DNA of 26,353 bases from a virus: IMG/VR virus record IMGVR_UViG_3300028615_000028, positions 1 through 26,353 of that record; one strand, given 5' to 3'. The position numbers were made by a program, and so were the translations under genes. Position 1 is the first letter of the stretch. Each line of letters starts with the position of its first letter. The notes under the pieces are model-generated. The model saw only the letters and a program-made list of their open reading frames with translations. It did not search any database and was not told the DNA's origin. Below, piece by piece: positions 15,600 through 23,608 of this stretch.

Positions 15600-15809
15600 A
15601 TGTCAAAAGAATATACTATGTCACACTTGGTTACAAAGAACGATGGTAGCGAGGTTTATCGTCCGGTTTGTGGGGCAAAGCCTGTTAAACCTGATTTTGT
15701 GGTTGGTTTTATTGATGTTATTCATTTTAAGGGGCACCCAAATAAGTGTGATCGTTGTGAGGAATTGTTGCCTTTATATGAGATAAGGGAAACTAAATTG
15801 TATGGTTAA
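15600..15809 (+). CDS. Small H-C-CxxC zinc-finger-like protein (paralogue B)
   Basis: The ATG at 15600 is preferred because AAAGGA lies nine bases upstream; the ATG at 15579, overlapping the polymerase stop, would add seven residues. The 69-aa protein shows the family pattern: early His (MSHLV), PVCG, a variable loop, then NKCDRCEELLPLYEI. Its C-terminal half is very close to the protein at 24554 (CDRC, LLPLYEI) nearly 9 kb away, so these are paralogues. One zinc ion bound by His and three Cys is the likely fold. The function is unknown. Confidence 0.6.
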   Translation: MSKEYTMSHLVTKNDGSEVYRPVCGAKPVKPDFVVGFIDVIHFKGHPNKCDRCEELLPLYEIRETKLYG

Positions 15810-15972
15810 TGCACCGGCTACTTTGTTAGGGGATAGGGACCCTAATAAAGATAGTGTTGTAGCCCCTATTGGATCTGTGTATATGAATCCAAATACAGGA
15901 CAATTATGGATTTTTACTCATCCTAGAAGTAGGAGGAAATGGCAAGAGGTAATAAATAAAGATGTCAAATGA
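15802..15972 (+). CDS. Short 56-aa protein resembling a tail-fibre 'APxGSxY...TGxLW' module
   Basis: This small ORF fills what otherwise looks like a 150-base gap. The ATG at 15802 overlaps the previous stop and its TGA (15970-15972) overlaps the next gene's start. The product has GDRDPNKDSVVAPIGSVY, then NTGQLWIF and RRKWQEV. The order G-D-P-N, V-A-P-x-G-S-x-Y, T-G-x-L-W, W matches a small module I know from phage tail fibres and other virion proteins. There is no good Shine-Dalgarno, so it is probably translated by coupling. Precise packing between its neighbours supports a real gene. Why a virion-type module sits between polymerase and recombination genes is unclear. Confidence 0.5.
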   Translation: MVNAPATLLGDRDPNKDSVVAPIGSVYMNPNTGQLWIFTHPRSRRKWQEVINKDVK

Positions 15973-16450
15973 GAATAAAGTATATCCTAGAGAAGTAGTA
16001 TTACAGGGAGAGGAATATAAAATTGATTTGCAAGATGCTCTAGATATTAATGAGGGGGATCTTAGTGGAGAGTTTCGACGTCATGCAGGGTTGTTTGCTT
16101 TTTATAGTACAGCTCATGAATTGGCGTTACGAGAAGAAAAGAGAATAAAAGCGGAGCTAGACAGATTGGGTGCTGTAGTTGATTATAATGCTAGACGAGA
16201 AGCGACTATGGCGGGTAAGAAACTAACAGAAACAATGGTTAAGAATACTGTTATTACTAACCCTGATTTTGTGGAAAAACAGAATGAGTTGTTTGATGCT
16301 GAACAAAAAACAGGCTTGATGAAGACAGCTAAGGATGCTATGATTCATCGACGAGATATGCTCGTGCAGATGGGGGCAAATCAACGTGCAGAATCAAGTT
16401 CAGATTTATCATTAAAAGGAAATTCTGTTAAAAATATTATAAATAAGTAA
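15962..16450 (+). CDS. Candidate UvsY-like recombination mediator
   Basis: This 162-aa, helical, charged protein lies directly before the ssDNA-binding protein. T4 UvsY (137 aa) loads recombinase onto gp32-covered ssDNA. The order of features is comparable: an N-terminal IDLQDALDI, a helix with YSTAHELALREEKRIKAEL, a middle portion with TETMVKNTVITNPDF, and a C-terminal helix DAMIHRRDMLVQMG. Sequence identity is low, so this is inference from size, helicity, pattern and gene order (mediator, SSB, RecA, gp47, gp46). An alternative is a general SSB- or RecA-accessory protein. The start at ATG 15962 has AGAGGT about 11 bases upstream and overlaps the previous small ORF. Confidence 0.5.
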   Translation: MSNENKVYPREVVLQGEEYKIDLQDALDINEGDLSGEFRRHAGLFAFYSTAHELALREEKRIKAELDRLGAVVDYNARREATMAGKKLTETMVKNTVITNPDFVEKQNELFDAEQKTGLMKTAKDAMIHRRDMLVQMGANQRAESSSDLSLKGNSVKNIINK

Positions 16451-16464
16451 AAGAGGTAAATAAT

Positions 16465-17313
16465 ATGACATTAGACATGGAAAAGGTCCTTAAACAAAAG
16501 GAAAAAGTTGAAAGTAATTTACAGAGAGGAGGAGGCACAACGGCAAAGTTCTGGAAGCCGGCTGATGGCAAGAATGAAATTCGAATTATGCCCCCATGGA
16601 GTGCGGATAAACCCTACGCTGGTCAGTTTTGGCGAGAGGTTGCACAACACTGGAACATATCAGAGGAGCAGAGGAGCCCTGTTTTGTGCCCTAAGAATAC
16701 CCCTGATTTGGATGGTGATTGTCCAATTTGTGAGTATGTAGAAGAGTTGCGTGCGCATAAAGATAACGTCTCGGCTCAAGAGATTGCTAAGAATCTGCGG
16801 GCAAAGTTTGCATATTTTATTAATGTTGTAGACTTGTCGGATCCGCATTATACCGCGTCTGATGTGTCTGCTTTTAAGAAGTCTCGTCCTGATGCGGATG
16901 TGCCTTTTGAGGTGGGTTCTCCTAAGGTGCAGGTTTATGCTTGTCCCCAGACTATTATTGACCAGATTTTTAGTGTGATTACTTCCAACCAAGTAGATAT
17001 TACAGACCGCAATAGAGGTAATGATATCTTTATTGACAAGAAGCCACACAAGGATCGTCGTAAAACGCAATACACTGTGTCTGCTCGTTTAAAGTCCACT
17101 GAATCTCCGATTACGGAAGATGTTGAATTGCCTGCTTTGGATAAGGTTGGGTTTTCGGCAGACTATGAGTTTATGACAAACTTGTTAGAGGAGGGTATTA
17201 AGTCTGAAGGATTGTTAGAAGACTTTGATTCACCTATGTTGCCTGCAGCGGAAGAGCAGGAACAGCCTGCATCTGGTCTAGAAGAAGAGATGAAGGCTGC
17301 TTTAAACCAGTAA
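16465..17313 (+). CDS. ssDNA-binding protein, gp32-like
   Basis: This 282-aa protein would coat single strands at forks and during recombination. AGAGGT precedes the ATG at 16465. Near residues 55-95 it has a His in VAQHWNI followed by VLCPKNT and DCPICEYVEEL, the one-His, three-Cys zinc module of gp32-type SSBs. Aromatic and basic residues (FWREV, KPHKDRRKTQYTV) supply the DNA-binding surface. The C-terminal 30 residues are acidic (AAEEQEQ, GLEEEMK), as in T4 gp32 and SSBs, where the tail recruits partner proteins. It is followed by a hairpin and recA, so SSB and recombinase are adjacent but separated by a possible regulatory element. Family is well supported. Confidence 0.85.
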   Translation: MTLDMEKVLKQKEKVESNLQRGGGTTAKFWKPADGKNEIRIMPPWSADKPYAGQFWREVAQHWNISEEQRSPVLCPKNTPDLDGDCPICEYVEELRAHKDNVSAQEIAKNLRAKFAYFINVVDLSDPHYTASDVSAFKKSRPDADVPFEVGSPKVQVYACPQTIIDQIFSVITSNQVDITDRNRGNDIFIDKKPHKDRRKTQYTVSARLKSTESPITEDVELPALDKVGFSADYEFMTNLLEEGIKSEGLLEDFDSPMLPAAEEQEQPASGLEEEMKAALNQ

Positions 17314-17320
17314 AATAATG

Positions 17321-17358
17321 ACTTGCATAGGGATGAGGTAACTTGTCTCTATGCAAGT
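17321..17358 (+). terminator. Hairpin between SSB and recA (possible terminator/attenuator or operator)
   Basis: Two 13-base arms (17321-17333 and 17346-17358) pair along their whole length with one G-U wobble; the outer ten pairs, ACTTGCATAG with CTATGCAAGT, are perfect. The loop is about 12 bases. Only a short, impure T stretch follows (TTTGTAAT), so it is at best a weak intrinsic terminator. It could instead protect the upstream mRNA, attenuate recA, or bind a protein as a DNA palindrome. It lies in the largest clear intergenic gap of the window (17314-17376). Confidence 0.55.
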
Positions 17359-17376
17359 TTGTAATATAGGTGTATT

Positions 17377-18378
17377 ATGTCTGATAAAGAAAAGTTAAGG
17401 GCTGATGCTAGATCTCTAATCGAGAAGAAGTTTGGCAAGGGCTCTATTTTTAACTTTACTGAAAACCCGTCAATTAAGGTGGATACTATATCTACTGGGT
17501 CATTGGGATTGGATCTTATCCTAGGGGTAGGGGGATATCCTAGGGGCCGTATTGTAGAGGTATTTGGTCCTGAATCAGCAGGTAAGACTACCTTGGCTCT
17601 ACATGCCCTTGCAGAGGCTCAAAAGGCTGGTGGAGCCGCGGCGTTTGTGGATGCAGAGCACGCCTTGGATCCTGACTATGCGGCCGACTTAGGGGTTGAT
17701 ATGGACGCGTTGTCTATTAGTCAGCCGGATAGTGGTGAACAGGCTCTAAACATTGTAGAAATCTTGATTAGGAGTGGGGGGTATGATGTGGTCGTAGTAG
17801 ATTCTGTGGCTGCGTTAGTACCCGAAGCTGAGTTACAAGGTGAGATGGGTAATGCTTCTATTGGTCTACAAGCTAGACTAATGGGACAAGCATTACGAAA
17901 GCTGTCCGGTGCTGTTTCGGATACTAAGACTGTTTTAATTTTTATTAATCAGCTTAGGAGTAAAATTGGTGTCATGTTTGGAAGCAACGAGACTACTCCT
18001 GGAGGTCGTGCTTTAGCTTTTTATTCGTCTGTGAGAGTTGATATTCGTCGTGTTTCTTCTTTGAAACAAGGAGACGTAATTATTGGTGGTCGTACACGGG
18101 TTAAGGCTGTTAAGAATAAAGTTGGCCCTCCTCATAAGTCTGCTGAGTTTGATATTTTATATGGCTCTGGTATTAATTTTCTTGGCGAGCTATTAGATTA
18201 TGCTGTGCAGTTGAAGATTGTGGAGAAATCCGGTGCTTGGTATTCTTATGATGGCAAACAGCTTGGGCAGGGTAGAGATAAGTCTCTGGATTATTTAAAG
18301 GAAAATGAAGAGACTTTATCTAGTATTAAAGCTCAGTTGTCTCAGGCATTGAGTTTAAAGTCTGCTCTATTGGAGTAA
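17377..18378 (+). CDS. recA: RecA recombinase, bacterial type
   Basis: RecA forms filaments on ssDNA and drives strand exchange. The 333-aa product (AGGTG before ATG 17377) follows bacterial RecA almost throughout: [16 protein letters not shown], Walker [10 protein letters not shown] (64-72), VDAEHALDP with the catalytic Glu, [18 protein letters not shown] (Walker B), the [13 protein letters not shown] region of loop L2, RVKAVKNK, and [13 protein letters not shown]. It is clearly not of the UvsX type. It is shorter than E. coli RecA (352 aa): a few N-terminal residues are missing and the acidic C-terminal tail is absent (it ends LKSALLE). That tail restrains E. coli RecA, so this version may be less inhibited (inference). 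The neighbours are gp32-like SSB and gp47/gp46. Confidence 0.95.
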   Translation: MSDKEKLRADARSLIEKKFGKGSIFNFTENPSIKVDTISTGSLGLDLILGVGGYPRGRIVEVFGPESAGKTTLALHALAEAQKAGGAAAFVDAEHALDPDYAADLGVDMDALSISQPDSGEQALNIVEILIRSGGYDVVVVDSVAALVPEAELQGEMGNASIGLQARLMGQALRKLSGAVSDTKTVLIFINQLRSKIGVMFGSNETTPGGRALAFYSSVRVDIRRVSSLKQGDVIIGGRTRVKAVKNKVGPPHKSAEFDILYGSGINFLGELLDYAVQLKIVEKSGAWYSYDGKQLGQGRDKSLDYLKENEETLSSIKAQLSQALSLKSALLE

Positions 18379-18379
18379 T

Positions 18380-19474
18380 ATGAGATTTTTAGCGTTTTCT
18401 GACGTTCATGCTCATCCGTTTCCTTATGGTTCGACTTTAGTAGAAGTCCCGGGTATGGAGGGCTTATACAACTCTAGATTAGCGGATACGATCAAAGCAT
18501 TGCAGTCCGTTGCCACTCATGCAGTGGAAAATAATATTAAGCTAGTGTTGTTTGGAGGGGATCTCTTTCATACCCGGACTTCTATTAAAACTGAAGCCTT
18601 CTCTCTGGTGGTACAGACTCTTAAAAAACATTTTTTTGACAATGATATCACTGTGGTTATGATTCCTGGTAATCATGACTATGCTGATCGATCTGGTAAT
18701 GTTCATAGTTTGCAAAGCATAAATTTGATGCCTGGGTCTGTGGTAATGGATGAGGTTGACTTGTATATACCCAACTCCTGTGAGAATGTGGGTATTATCT
18801 CTGTTCCATATACAGATAATTTAGAGCTAGCTAAAGAAAACCTTAAAGAGGCGGCCAAGCGCGCTGATATGATTGGTTCTGCACACAAAATTTTATTAGC
18901 TCATTTGGGCATTCAGGGAGGTAAGGTTGGCACGGATTTTGTTTTAAGATCGGACCGAGACATCAAAACCTCGGATATTCCTACAGAATCCTTTGATATG
19001 TGTTTATTTGGTCATTATCATCAACACCAACAAATTGGTAAGAACTCTTGGTTTATTGGGGCCCTAACTGAACAAAACTGGTCTGATGTAGGCGGAGCTA
19101 GGGGATTTCTAGATATTGATTTATCTGGAGTTAGGCCTGTTATTAAAAGGTATGAGACTGAAGCTCCTAAGTTTGTTATTTATAAACCAGGTCAGGATAC
19201 TTCTGCTATTAGGAAACAAGACTTTGTAAAAATTGCTACGGATAAGGCATTTACTGAAATGGAGCAAGAACAGCTTAGAGATTCTATTAGTGCACAACAT
19301 GTGGAAGTTGTTCCTATTAAGAAGGTTAATTCGGATATTAAGTTAGAGGCAAATGAATTAAATCCTTTGTCTGTTTTAAGACCATGGATTCAGAGTAAAG
19401 ACCACCCATTTAATGAGGATGAATTATATGAGGTGGGGAGGAATTTGATTTTAGAAACTCAAAATGATATTTGA
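18380..19474 (+). CDS. sbcD: SbcD/Mre11/gp47-like recombination nuclease subunit
   Basis: This metallophosphoesterase pairs with an SMC-like ATPase to process DNA ends; T4 gp46/47 resects ends for recombination-dependent replication. The 364-aa product has all phosphoesterase motifs: DVHAH (8-12), FGGDLFH, PGNHDY, a LAHLGI histidine and GHYHQHQ. A C-terminal region beyond residue 260 corresponds to the capping/ATPase-binding part. The start, one base after the recA stop, has no strong ribosome site, consistent with coupling. The SbcC-like gene overlaps its end by 11 bases, so the two subunits are made together. Confidence 0.92.
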   Translation: MRFLAFSDVHAHPFPYGSTLVEVPGMEGLYNSRLADTIKALQSVATHAVENNIKLVLFGGDLFHTRTSIKTEAFSLVVQTLKKHFFDNDITVVMIPGNHDYADRSGNVHSLQSINLMPGSVVMDEVDLYIPNSCENVGIISVPYTDNLELAKENLKEAAKRADMIGSAHKILLAHLGIQGGKVGTDFVLRSDRDIKTSDIPTESFDMCLFGHYHQHQQIGKNSWFIGALTEQNWSDVGGARGFLDIDLSGVRPVIKRYETEAPKFVIYKPGQDTSAIRKQDFVKIATDKAFTEMEQEQLRDSISAQHVEVVPIKKVNSDIKLEANELNPLSVLRPWIQSKDHPFNEDELYEVGRNLILETQNDI

Positions 19475-21377
19475 ATCTTTACATATAGAAAATTTTGGTA
19501 CTATTAAAGCTGTTGATTTACCTTTAAAAGACCTGGGGCTGGTTCTGGTTACTGGTAATAACCAAGACTCCTCTAAAGCAGATTCTAATGGAGCTGGGAA
19601 AAGTTTATTATTAGATGCGTTTTGCTGGTGTGTATGGGGTAAGCCAGTACGAGAATATCGTGATGATGAAGTCATTAATAAGCAGGTAGGAAAGAATTGT
19701 AGGGTTACATTAAATTTTGTAGAGAATAGTAAACCTATTAAAATTATTAGGTACAGAAAGCATGACGAATCTAAAAAGCCTAATGATTTAGAGTTGTGGA
19801 TTAGTGATATAGAACATAGTGGGGCTAGTATTCGAGACACTCAGTCTAGAATAGATGGATTAATTGGTGTGTCCTATACGTCTTTTTGTGCCATGATGTT
19901 GGGCTCTGGGGTTGTTCCAGCTCAATTAACAGATTCAGCCATTAAAGATTTGTTAGAAGACATATTACAGACGAATATTCTTCCGAAGGTTAGGGATAGG
20001 GCTGGTAAGAAGATTAAGGACCTTGAAACAGATATGAAGGAGGTGACTCTAAAGCAGGAGTTATTGTCTTCTAAATTAGAGGGTATGCAGAAAAACCTAA
20101 ATAATTTAGAAAATTTGTATAATACCTTCTTAGAGAAAAAGAAAGTAAAGTTAAAGACTTTATCAGACAAGTTGTCTGACGTTGAGAAAGAAAAAGCAAA
20201 GTACATTCAAACTCTAGAATCGTATAATAATATTGAATCTGAATTAGAAAAGTTTAAGTTGTCTGTGCAGGCTTTAGATAATTCATTATCTGAATTATCG
20301 GGCCCTCTGCAAGAGATAAAGCATTATAAAGAACAACTGTTTAATAAGCATGACAAAGATAAGGATCTTATTGAAGCAAAATTGAAAGATGTAGAGGGCT
20401 ATCTTGCACAACTAAAAGAAGCCGAACAAGGTTGTTCTTTTTGTGGTCAGTCTTTGTCTAAAGAGAAAGCAAAGAGTCTGTGGGATAAATATAATACTGA
20501 ATTGTCTAGATTATCTGATAGAAAAACAGACTTAGAGACAAAGTTTAAAAAGGAATATCAGTCTTATACTACTGAAGAATCCCAAGTAGAGAAGCAAATA
20601 AGACAAATTCAGCAAGAGAAAAAGAGAAAAGAAAATTCTATTTATCAGTTCCAGCAGCAATATAGTAAGTATGAATTTACAGCTTATCAAATTAAGGTGT
20701 GTGAGAAAGAACAAGCTAGTATTGAAAAAGAGATTTTAGAGGTGGAAAATGATCATCCACCCCAACAGGGTATGTTAGAGGAGTTGAGAGCAGAGATTCA
20801 GAACGCTGAATTGGAACAGTATGCTTTAGTATCAGAGTATGATAAACTAAATAAAATCAAGAAAATGCTGTCTTTTTGGTATGATAGTTTTTCTCCTCAA
20901 GGTATTCGAAGTTATATTTTGGAAAATATTACTCCTATTTTAAATACTTATGTGCAAGAGTATTGTTCTGTACTCACGAATAATGAGATGCAGATTGAGT
21001 TTACTACTAAGACCAAATTGAAGAAGGGTGACACTAGAGAAAAGTTTTCGATCTTGACAAAGCAATTACATGGTGGGAATACTTATCAGAGCAACTCCAA
21101 GGGTGAGAGGCAACGGGCTAATCTAGCTATTGCATTTGCTTTGAGTGACTTAGCGGAACTTCATTCTTCCAAGAAAATACCTTTTAGGTTTCTAGATGAG
21201 CCCTTTGAGGGTATTGATGCAGCGGGGATGGATTCTGTTGTATCTTTGTTGTTAGACCAAGCTAAAAAGTATTCAACTGTCTTTGTTGTAACTCATCAAA
21301 ATCACTTAAAAGAATTATTTCCTAAAGAAATACAAGTAATAAAAGAGAAGGGATTTAGTCGTTTATGTCAAAAATAG
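19464..21377 (+). CDS. sbcC: SbcC/Rad50/gp46-like recombination ATPase
   Basis: This 637-aa SMC-like ATPase would be the partner of the preceding nuclease. The N-terminal motor has LHIENFGTIK and a Walker A ending SNGAGKS with an extended loop before it, as in phage gp46. Long coiled coils rich in Lys/Glu/Leu/Gln (about residues 170-450) flank a zinc hook, CSFC (C324, C327), through which two molecules dimerise. The C-terminal motor has the NSKGERQRANLAIAFAL signature motif, Walker B FRFLDEPFEGID and an H-loop VTHQNH. It is somewhat longer than T4 gp46 (560 aa) through its coiled coil, but far shorter than bacterial SbcC. All motor residues look intact. Confidence 0.92.
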   Translation: MIFESLHIENFGTIKAVDLPLKDLGLVLVTGNNQDSSKADSNGAGKSLLLDAFCWCVWGKPVREYRDDEVINKQVGKNCRVTLNFVENSKPIKIIRYRKHDESKKPNDLELWISDIEHSGASIRDTQSRIDGLIGVSYTSFCAMMLGSGVVPAQLTDSAIKDLLEDILQTNILPKVRDRAGKKIKDLETDMKEVTLKQELLSSKLEGMQKNLNNLENLYNTFLEKKKVKLKTLSDKLSDVEKEKAKYIQTLESYNNIESELEKFKLSVQALDNSLSELSGPLQEIKHYKEQLFNKHDKDKDLIEAKLKDVEGYLAQLKEAEQGCSFCGQSLSKEKAKSLWDKYNTELSRLSDRKTDLETKFKKEYQSYTTEESQVEKQIRQIQQEKKRKENSIYQFQQQYSKYEFTAYQIKVCEKEQASIEKEILEVENDHPPQQGMLEELRAEIQNAELEQYALVSEYDKLNKIKKMLSFWYDSFSPQGIRSYILENITPILNTYVQEYCSVLTNNEMQIEFTTKTKLKKGDTREKFSILTKQLHGGNTYQSNSKGERQRANLAIAFALSDLAELHSSKKIPFRFLDEPFEGIDAAGMDSVVSLLLDQAKKYSTVFVVTHQNHLKELFPKEIQVIKEKGFSRLCQK

Positions 21378-21751
21378 ATCATCAGCCTGAATTTATTGTT
21401 GATCTAATGGACAAAGAGCAGTTTTTTAAATCTGGTCAGCAAATACGGACAGCTGTTTATGAAAGGATTCATAGCTCCTTATCTAATCAACTACAAAATT
21501 ATATAGTTATGTTGGAGTCGGAGTTAGAGACACTTCCTTCTAAAGAGGTAACAGGGTTACTTTTGGCTATGGAACGCAATAAGGACTTGAGTCCTAAGGC
21601 TTTATGTATTAAAAATTATGTAAAGTGGTGTGGTAGTATAATGCAAGAAATAGAGGAGCTACGGTATATAGTTCAAAATATTGATTTGGATAAGTACTAT
21701 CGGCTAGATTTAGATAAGTTAAAAAGGTATGGTTTTCGAGGTGAGGAGTGA
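21365..21751 (+). CDS. Hypothetical helical protein after gp46
   Basis: This 128-aa, predicted helical, acidic protein overlaps the SbcC-like gene by 13 bases and the dNMP kinase gene by three bases (GTGA). There is no recognised family. It contains LQNYIVMLESELETLPSKEV and a second helical region, IMQEIEELRYIVQN, which may form a short coiled coil. There is no membrane segment and no CxxC. Its place inside the recombination and nucleotide-metabolism string implies early expression; a role as accessory protein of the gp46/47 complex is possible but unsupported. Confidence 0.55.
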   Translation: MSKIDHQPEFIVDLMDKEQFFKSGQQIRTAVYERIHSSLSNQLQNYIVMLESELETLPSKEVTGLLLAMERNKDLSPKALCIKNYVKWCGSIMQEIEELRYIVQNIDLDKYYRLDLDKLKRYGFRGEE

Positions 21752-22554
21752 GTAAGACTAATATTGTTGGTATCAGTGGTCACACTGCTTCGGGGAAGGA
21801 TACGGTTGCTGATTGTTTTGTGGAAGAGGGATATGTCAAGGTTTCTTTTTCGGATCCTTTAAAGCGTTTTTGTAGTGTAGTTTTTGATTTTTCGGAACAG
21901 CAGTTATTTGGTGAATCTAAGCAACGTAACACTACAGATAAGAGGTATTTTAAGGATAGCCAACAGTGGGCCATAGCTGAAAAAGAAATTTTAGCTCATG
22001 GTTTTGCGTGGATTAAGCAGATTCGTCCTGATGCATATCCTGGAGAAGCTTTAGAGAATTATGAGTCTTTGTTGTATTGGTTTTCGAAATTAAAAGAAAA
22101 GCATCCTAAATTGTCCCCTCGTGTGGCTATGCAATTGTTAGGAACTGAGTGGGGCCGTGAAAAGATTGGTGTGGATGTTTGGGTTCGACCGCTTCATGAT
22201 ACGGCTCTCAAGCTTCTACATGGCGGTGGACAGGTAGATGTACATTATCAGTATGATAAGCGTAAGGGTATCTTTAAAACGGACACGCCTCCGAAGTATG
22301 CAGGGGTTGTAGTTCCTGATGTAAGATTTAAAAATGAGCTTGATTTTTGTAATCGATATGGTAAAGCTATTATAAAGGTAGTGAGGGATGAAACGGATGA
22401 GTTTGCTCTTAAAACAGGCGTAAAACAACATCCTTCAGAAAAAGAACAAAAAGAGTTTACTTCAGAAGATTTTTCAGCCATCTTATCTAATGATGCGTCC
22501 TTAGGTAAACTAAAAGAAGACGCTAAGATGTTGGCGGTAATGTATAAGGAATAA
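21748..22554 (+). CDS. Deoxynucleoside monophosphate kinase, T4 gp1-like
   Basis: This enzyme phosphorylates dNMPs to dNDPs for phage DNA synthesis. The GTG start at 21748 overlaps the previous stop; GAGG lies just upstream. The 268-aa product begins IVGISGHTASGKDT, a P-loop (11-19) of the dNMP-kinase type, followed by VSFSDPLKRF. A later segment, VVVPDVRFKNELDF, then IIKVVRD, is the lid/acceptor region characteristic of gp1-type kinases. MQLLGTEWGREKIG is also conserved in that family. T4 gp1 is 241 aa, so this one is slightly longer. Together with dUTPase it supplies precursors for the polymerase. Family assignment is strong; substrate specificity cannot be read from sequence. Confidence 0.85.
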   Translation: MSKTNIVGISGHTASGKDTVADCFVEEGYVKVSFSDPLKRFCSVVFDFSEQQLFGESKQRNTTDKRYFKDSQQWAIAEKEILAHGFAWIKQIRPDAYPGEALENYESLLYWFSKLKEKHPKLSPRVAMQLLGTEWGREKIGVDVWVRPLHDTALKLLHGGGQVDVHYQYDKRKGIFKTDTPPKYAGVVVPDVRFKNELDFCNRYGKAIIKVVRDETDEFALKTGVKQHPSEKEQKEFTSEDFSAILSNDASLGKLKEDAKMLAVMYKE

Positions 22555-22772
22555 TGTTGTTTTTAGAAACGATGTATAGAATTACTAAGCATTTATCTAT
22601 GATATTATGCTATTTTAATGTTTTAATAGCAATTATTATGTTTTTTCTAGGTACGTGGGTTACAGTATTTTACTTTAGTACTGCTTCACTTTTATGTTAT
22701 ATAGCTTCTAGGTTAGTCGAAAAAATTGAAAAACAACATTATCAAAGTAAAAGGAAAAACAAAAATGAGTAG
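22554..22772 (+). CDS. Small membrane protein, two transmembrane helices
   Basis: This 72-aa protein starts at ATG 22554 in TAATG overlap with the kinase; ATG 22572 is an alternative. Two hydrophobic segments, about residues 12-32 (LSMILCYFNVLIAIIMFFLG) and 33-52, form a hairpin. A basic, Lys-rich C-terminus (HYQSKRKNKNE) would be cytoplasmic by the positive-inside rule. Small two-helix membrane proteins include holins and superinfection-exclusion proteins; the position, far from the amidase, argues weakly against a holin. The role is unknown. Confidence 0.55.
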   Translation: MLFLETMYRITKHLSMILCYFNVLIAIIMFFLGTWVTVFYFSTASLLCYIASRLVEKIEKQHYQSKRKNKNE

Positions 22773-23220
22773 TAATGGTCCTTGTTTTCACACATCAGAT
22801 GTTACTTGTCCTAATTGTACTATTGGTCAGCAGTCAATAGTGTCGGATTGGTATCCGGATTGGTATCAACAGCCTATTATTGATTACCAGAATCAGAAGT
22901 CTTATTGGACGATGCCAACCTCCACCACTAATGTTATTACTACACAGCCTTCATTAGAAGAGCTTGCTAATAAAGAGCCTAATAGTAGGGCCCAGTATGA
23001 GTGGGAACAGTTGATGCAGAAGATTCAAGACTTAGAAAATTCTACATCGATGCAAGTGTGGTTAGATTTATTTAAATTTGTTATTTCTCAACATAATGCG
23101 GGTGCTCAGATTACTGACTCGATTAAAAATAGTATTAAAGAACAGACCAATGCGTTGTTTTCTATTTTTATGGAAGAATGGATGATTGCACCGGAAGAAG
23201 AGGAGGAAGAAGATGAGTAG
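22765..23220 (+). CDS. Hypothetical protein with N-terminal Cys/His cluster and acidic tail
   Basis: The ATG at 22765 (AAGGA nine bases upstream) is preferred over ATG 22726, and overlaps the previous gene by eight bases. The 151-aa product has PCFHTSDVTCPNC at residues about 6-18, a possible compact zinc site. A Trp/Tyr/Gln-rich stretch follows (SDWYPDWYQQP), then helices from about 75 to 140, and a run of acidic residues at the very end (EEEEEEDE). The DNA encoding that acidic run contains the strong ribosome site of the next gene. No family recognised. Confidence 0.55.
   Translation: MSSNGPCFHTSDVTCPNCTIGQQSIVSDWYPDWYQQPIIDYQNQKSYWTMPTSTTNVITTQPSLEELANKEPNSRAQYEWEQLMQKIQDLENSTSMQVWLDLFKFVISQHNAGAQITDSIKNSIKEQTNALFSIFMEEWMIAPEEEEEEDE
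23201..23206 (+). promoter_or_regulatory. AGGAGG ribosome site inside a poly-Glu coding run
   Basis: A perfect AGGAGG, read as Glu codons by the upstream gene, lies six bases before ATG 23213. It makes 23213 the better start for the next gene than the in-frame ATG at 23186. Confidence 0.65.
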
Positions 23221-23608
23221 ATATGGTAAGACTGTTTACGATGTCAATTCTCAAGCTAAGGAACTAAATGATACTTATTCCGAATTTGAGAATATGATTG
23301 AACGGCGTTTTGGAGAAGAGTTACGGTTAGAATATCAGCGTCTTCAAAAGGTTACAGATCCGGATGAGTTACGAAAGAGTTTACCGGCTAGGTTGTGGGG
23401 GTCTTTATCTAATGTCGAGTGGTATAGGAAGGATAAAAATAAGCTTTCGGTTGGGTACTCTTTTAGAGCTGCGGGAGGCTTAATTGCTGATATTATTGGT
23501 AAACAGTCTTCATATTTAGATTGGTATTGTTCTGGGGATGCAGGTGTTGTAGACACAGGTATTGGTGAAATTTTTGATGAGGAAGGCTGGAGACCGAAGC
23601 TTTTATGA
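23213..23608 (+). CDS. Hypothetical protein, unknown function
   Basis: The start at 23213 is set by AGGAGG six bases upstream; an in-frame ATG at 23186 would add nine basic residues that look like read-through of the neighbour's Glu codons. The 131-aa protein has a helical, charged first half (AKELNDTYSEFENMIERRFG, EELRLEYQRLQ). Its second half is compact and Gly-rich (SFRAAGGLIADIIG, SGDAGVVDTGIGEIF) and ends EEGWRPKLL. There are no cysteine pairs or membrane segments. I do not recognise the family. Its overlaps with both neighbours show it is part of the same transcript. Confidence 0.6.
   Translation: MSRYGKTVYDVNSQAKELNDTYSEFENMIERRFGEELRLEYQRLQKVTDPDELRKSLPARLWGSLSNVEWYRKDKNKLSVGYSFRAAGGLIADIIGKQSSYLDWYCSGDAGVVDTGIGEIFDEEGWRPKLL

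Noticed and set aside
15931-15959. Perfect AGGAGG followed by ATG
   Set aside because: The ATG is only two bases after AGGAGG and its frame stops after six codons; the sequence lies within the 56-aa ORF.
16660-17070. 136-aa minus-strand ORF opposite the SSB gene
   Set aside because: It lies fully within the ssDNA-binding protein gene, has no ribosome site and its product has no recognisable features.
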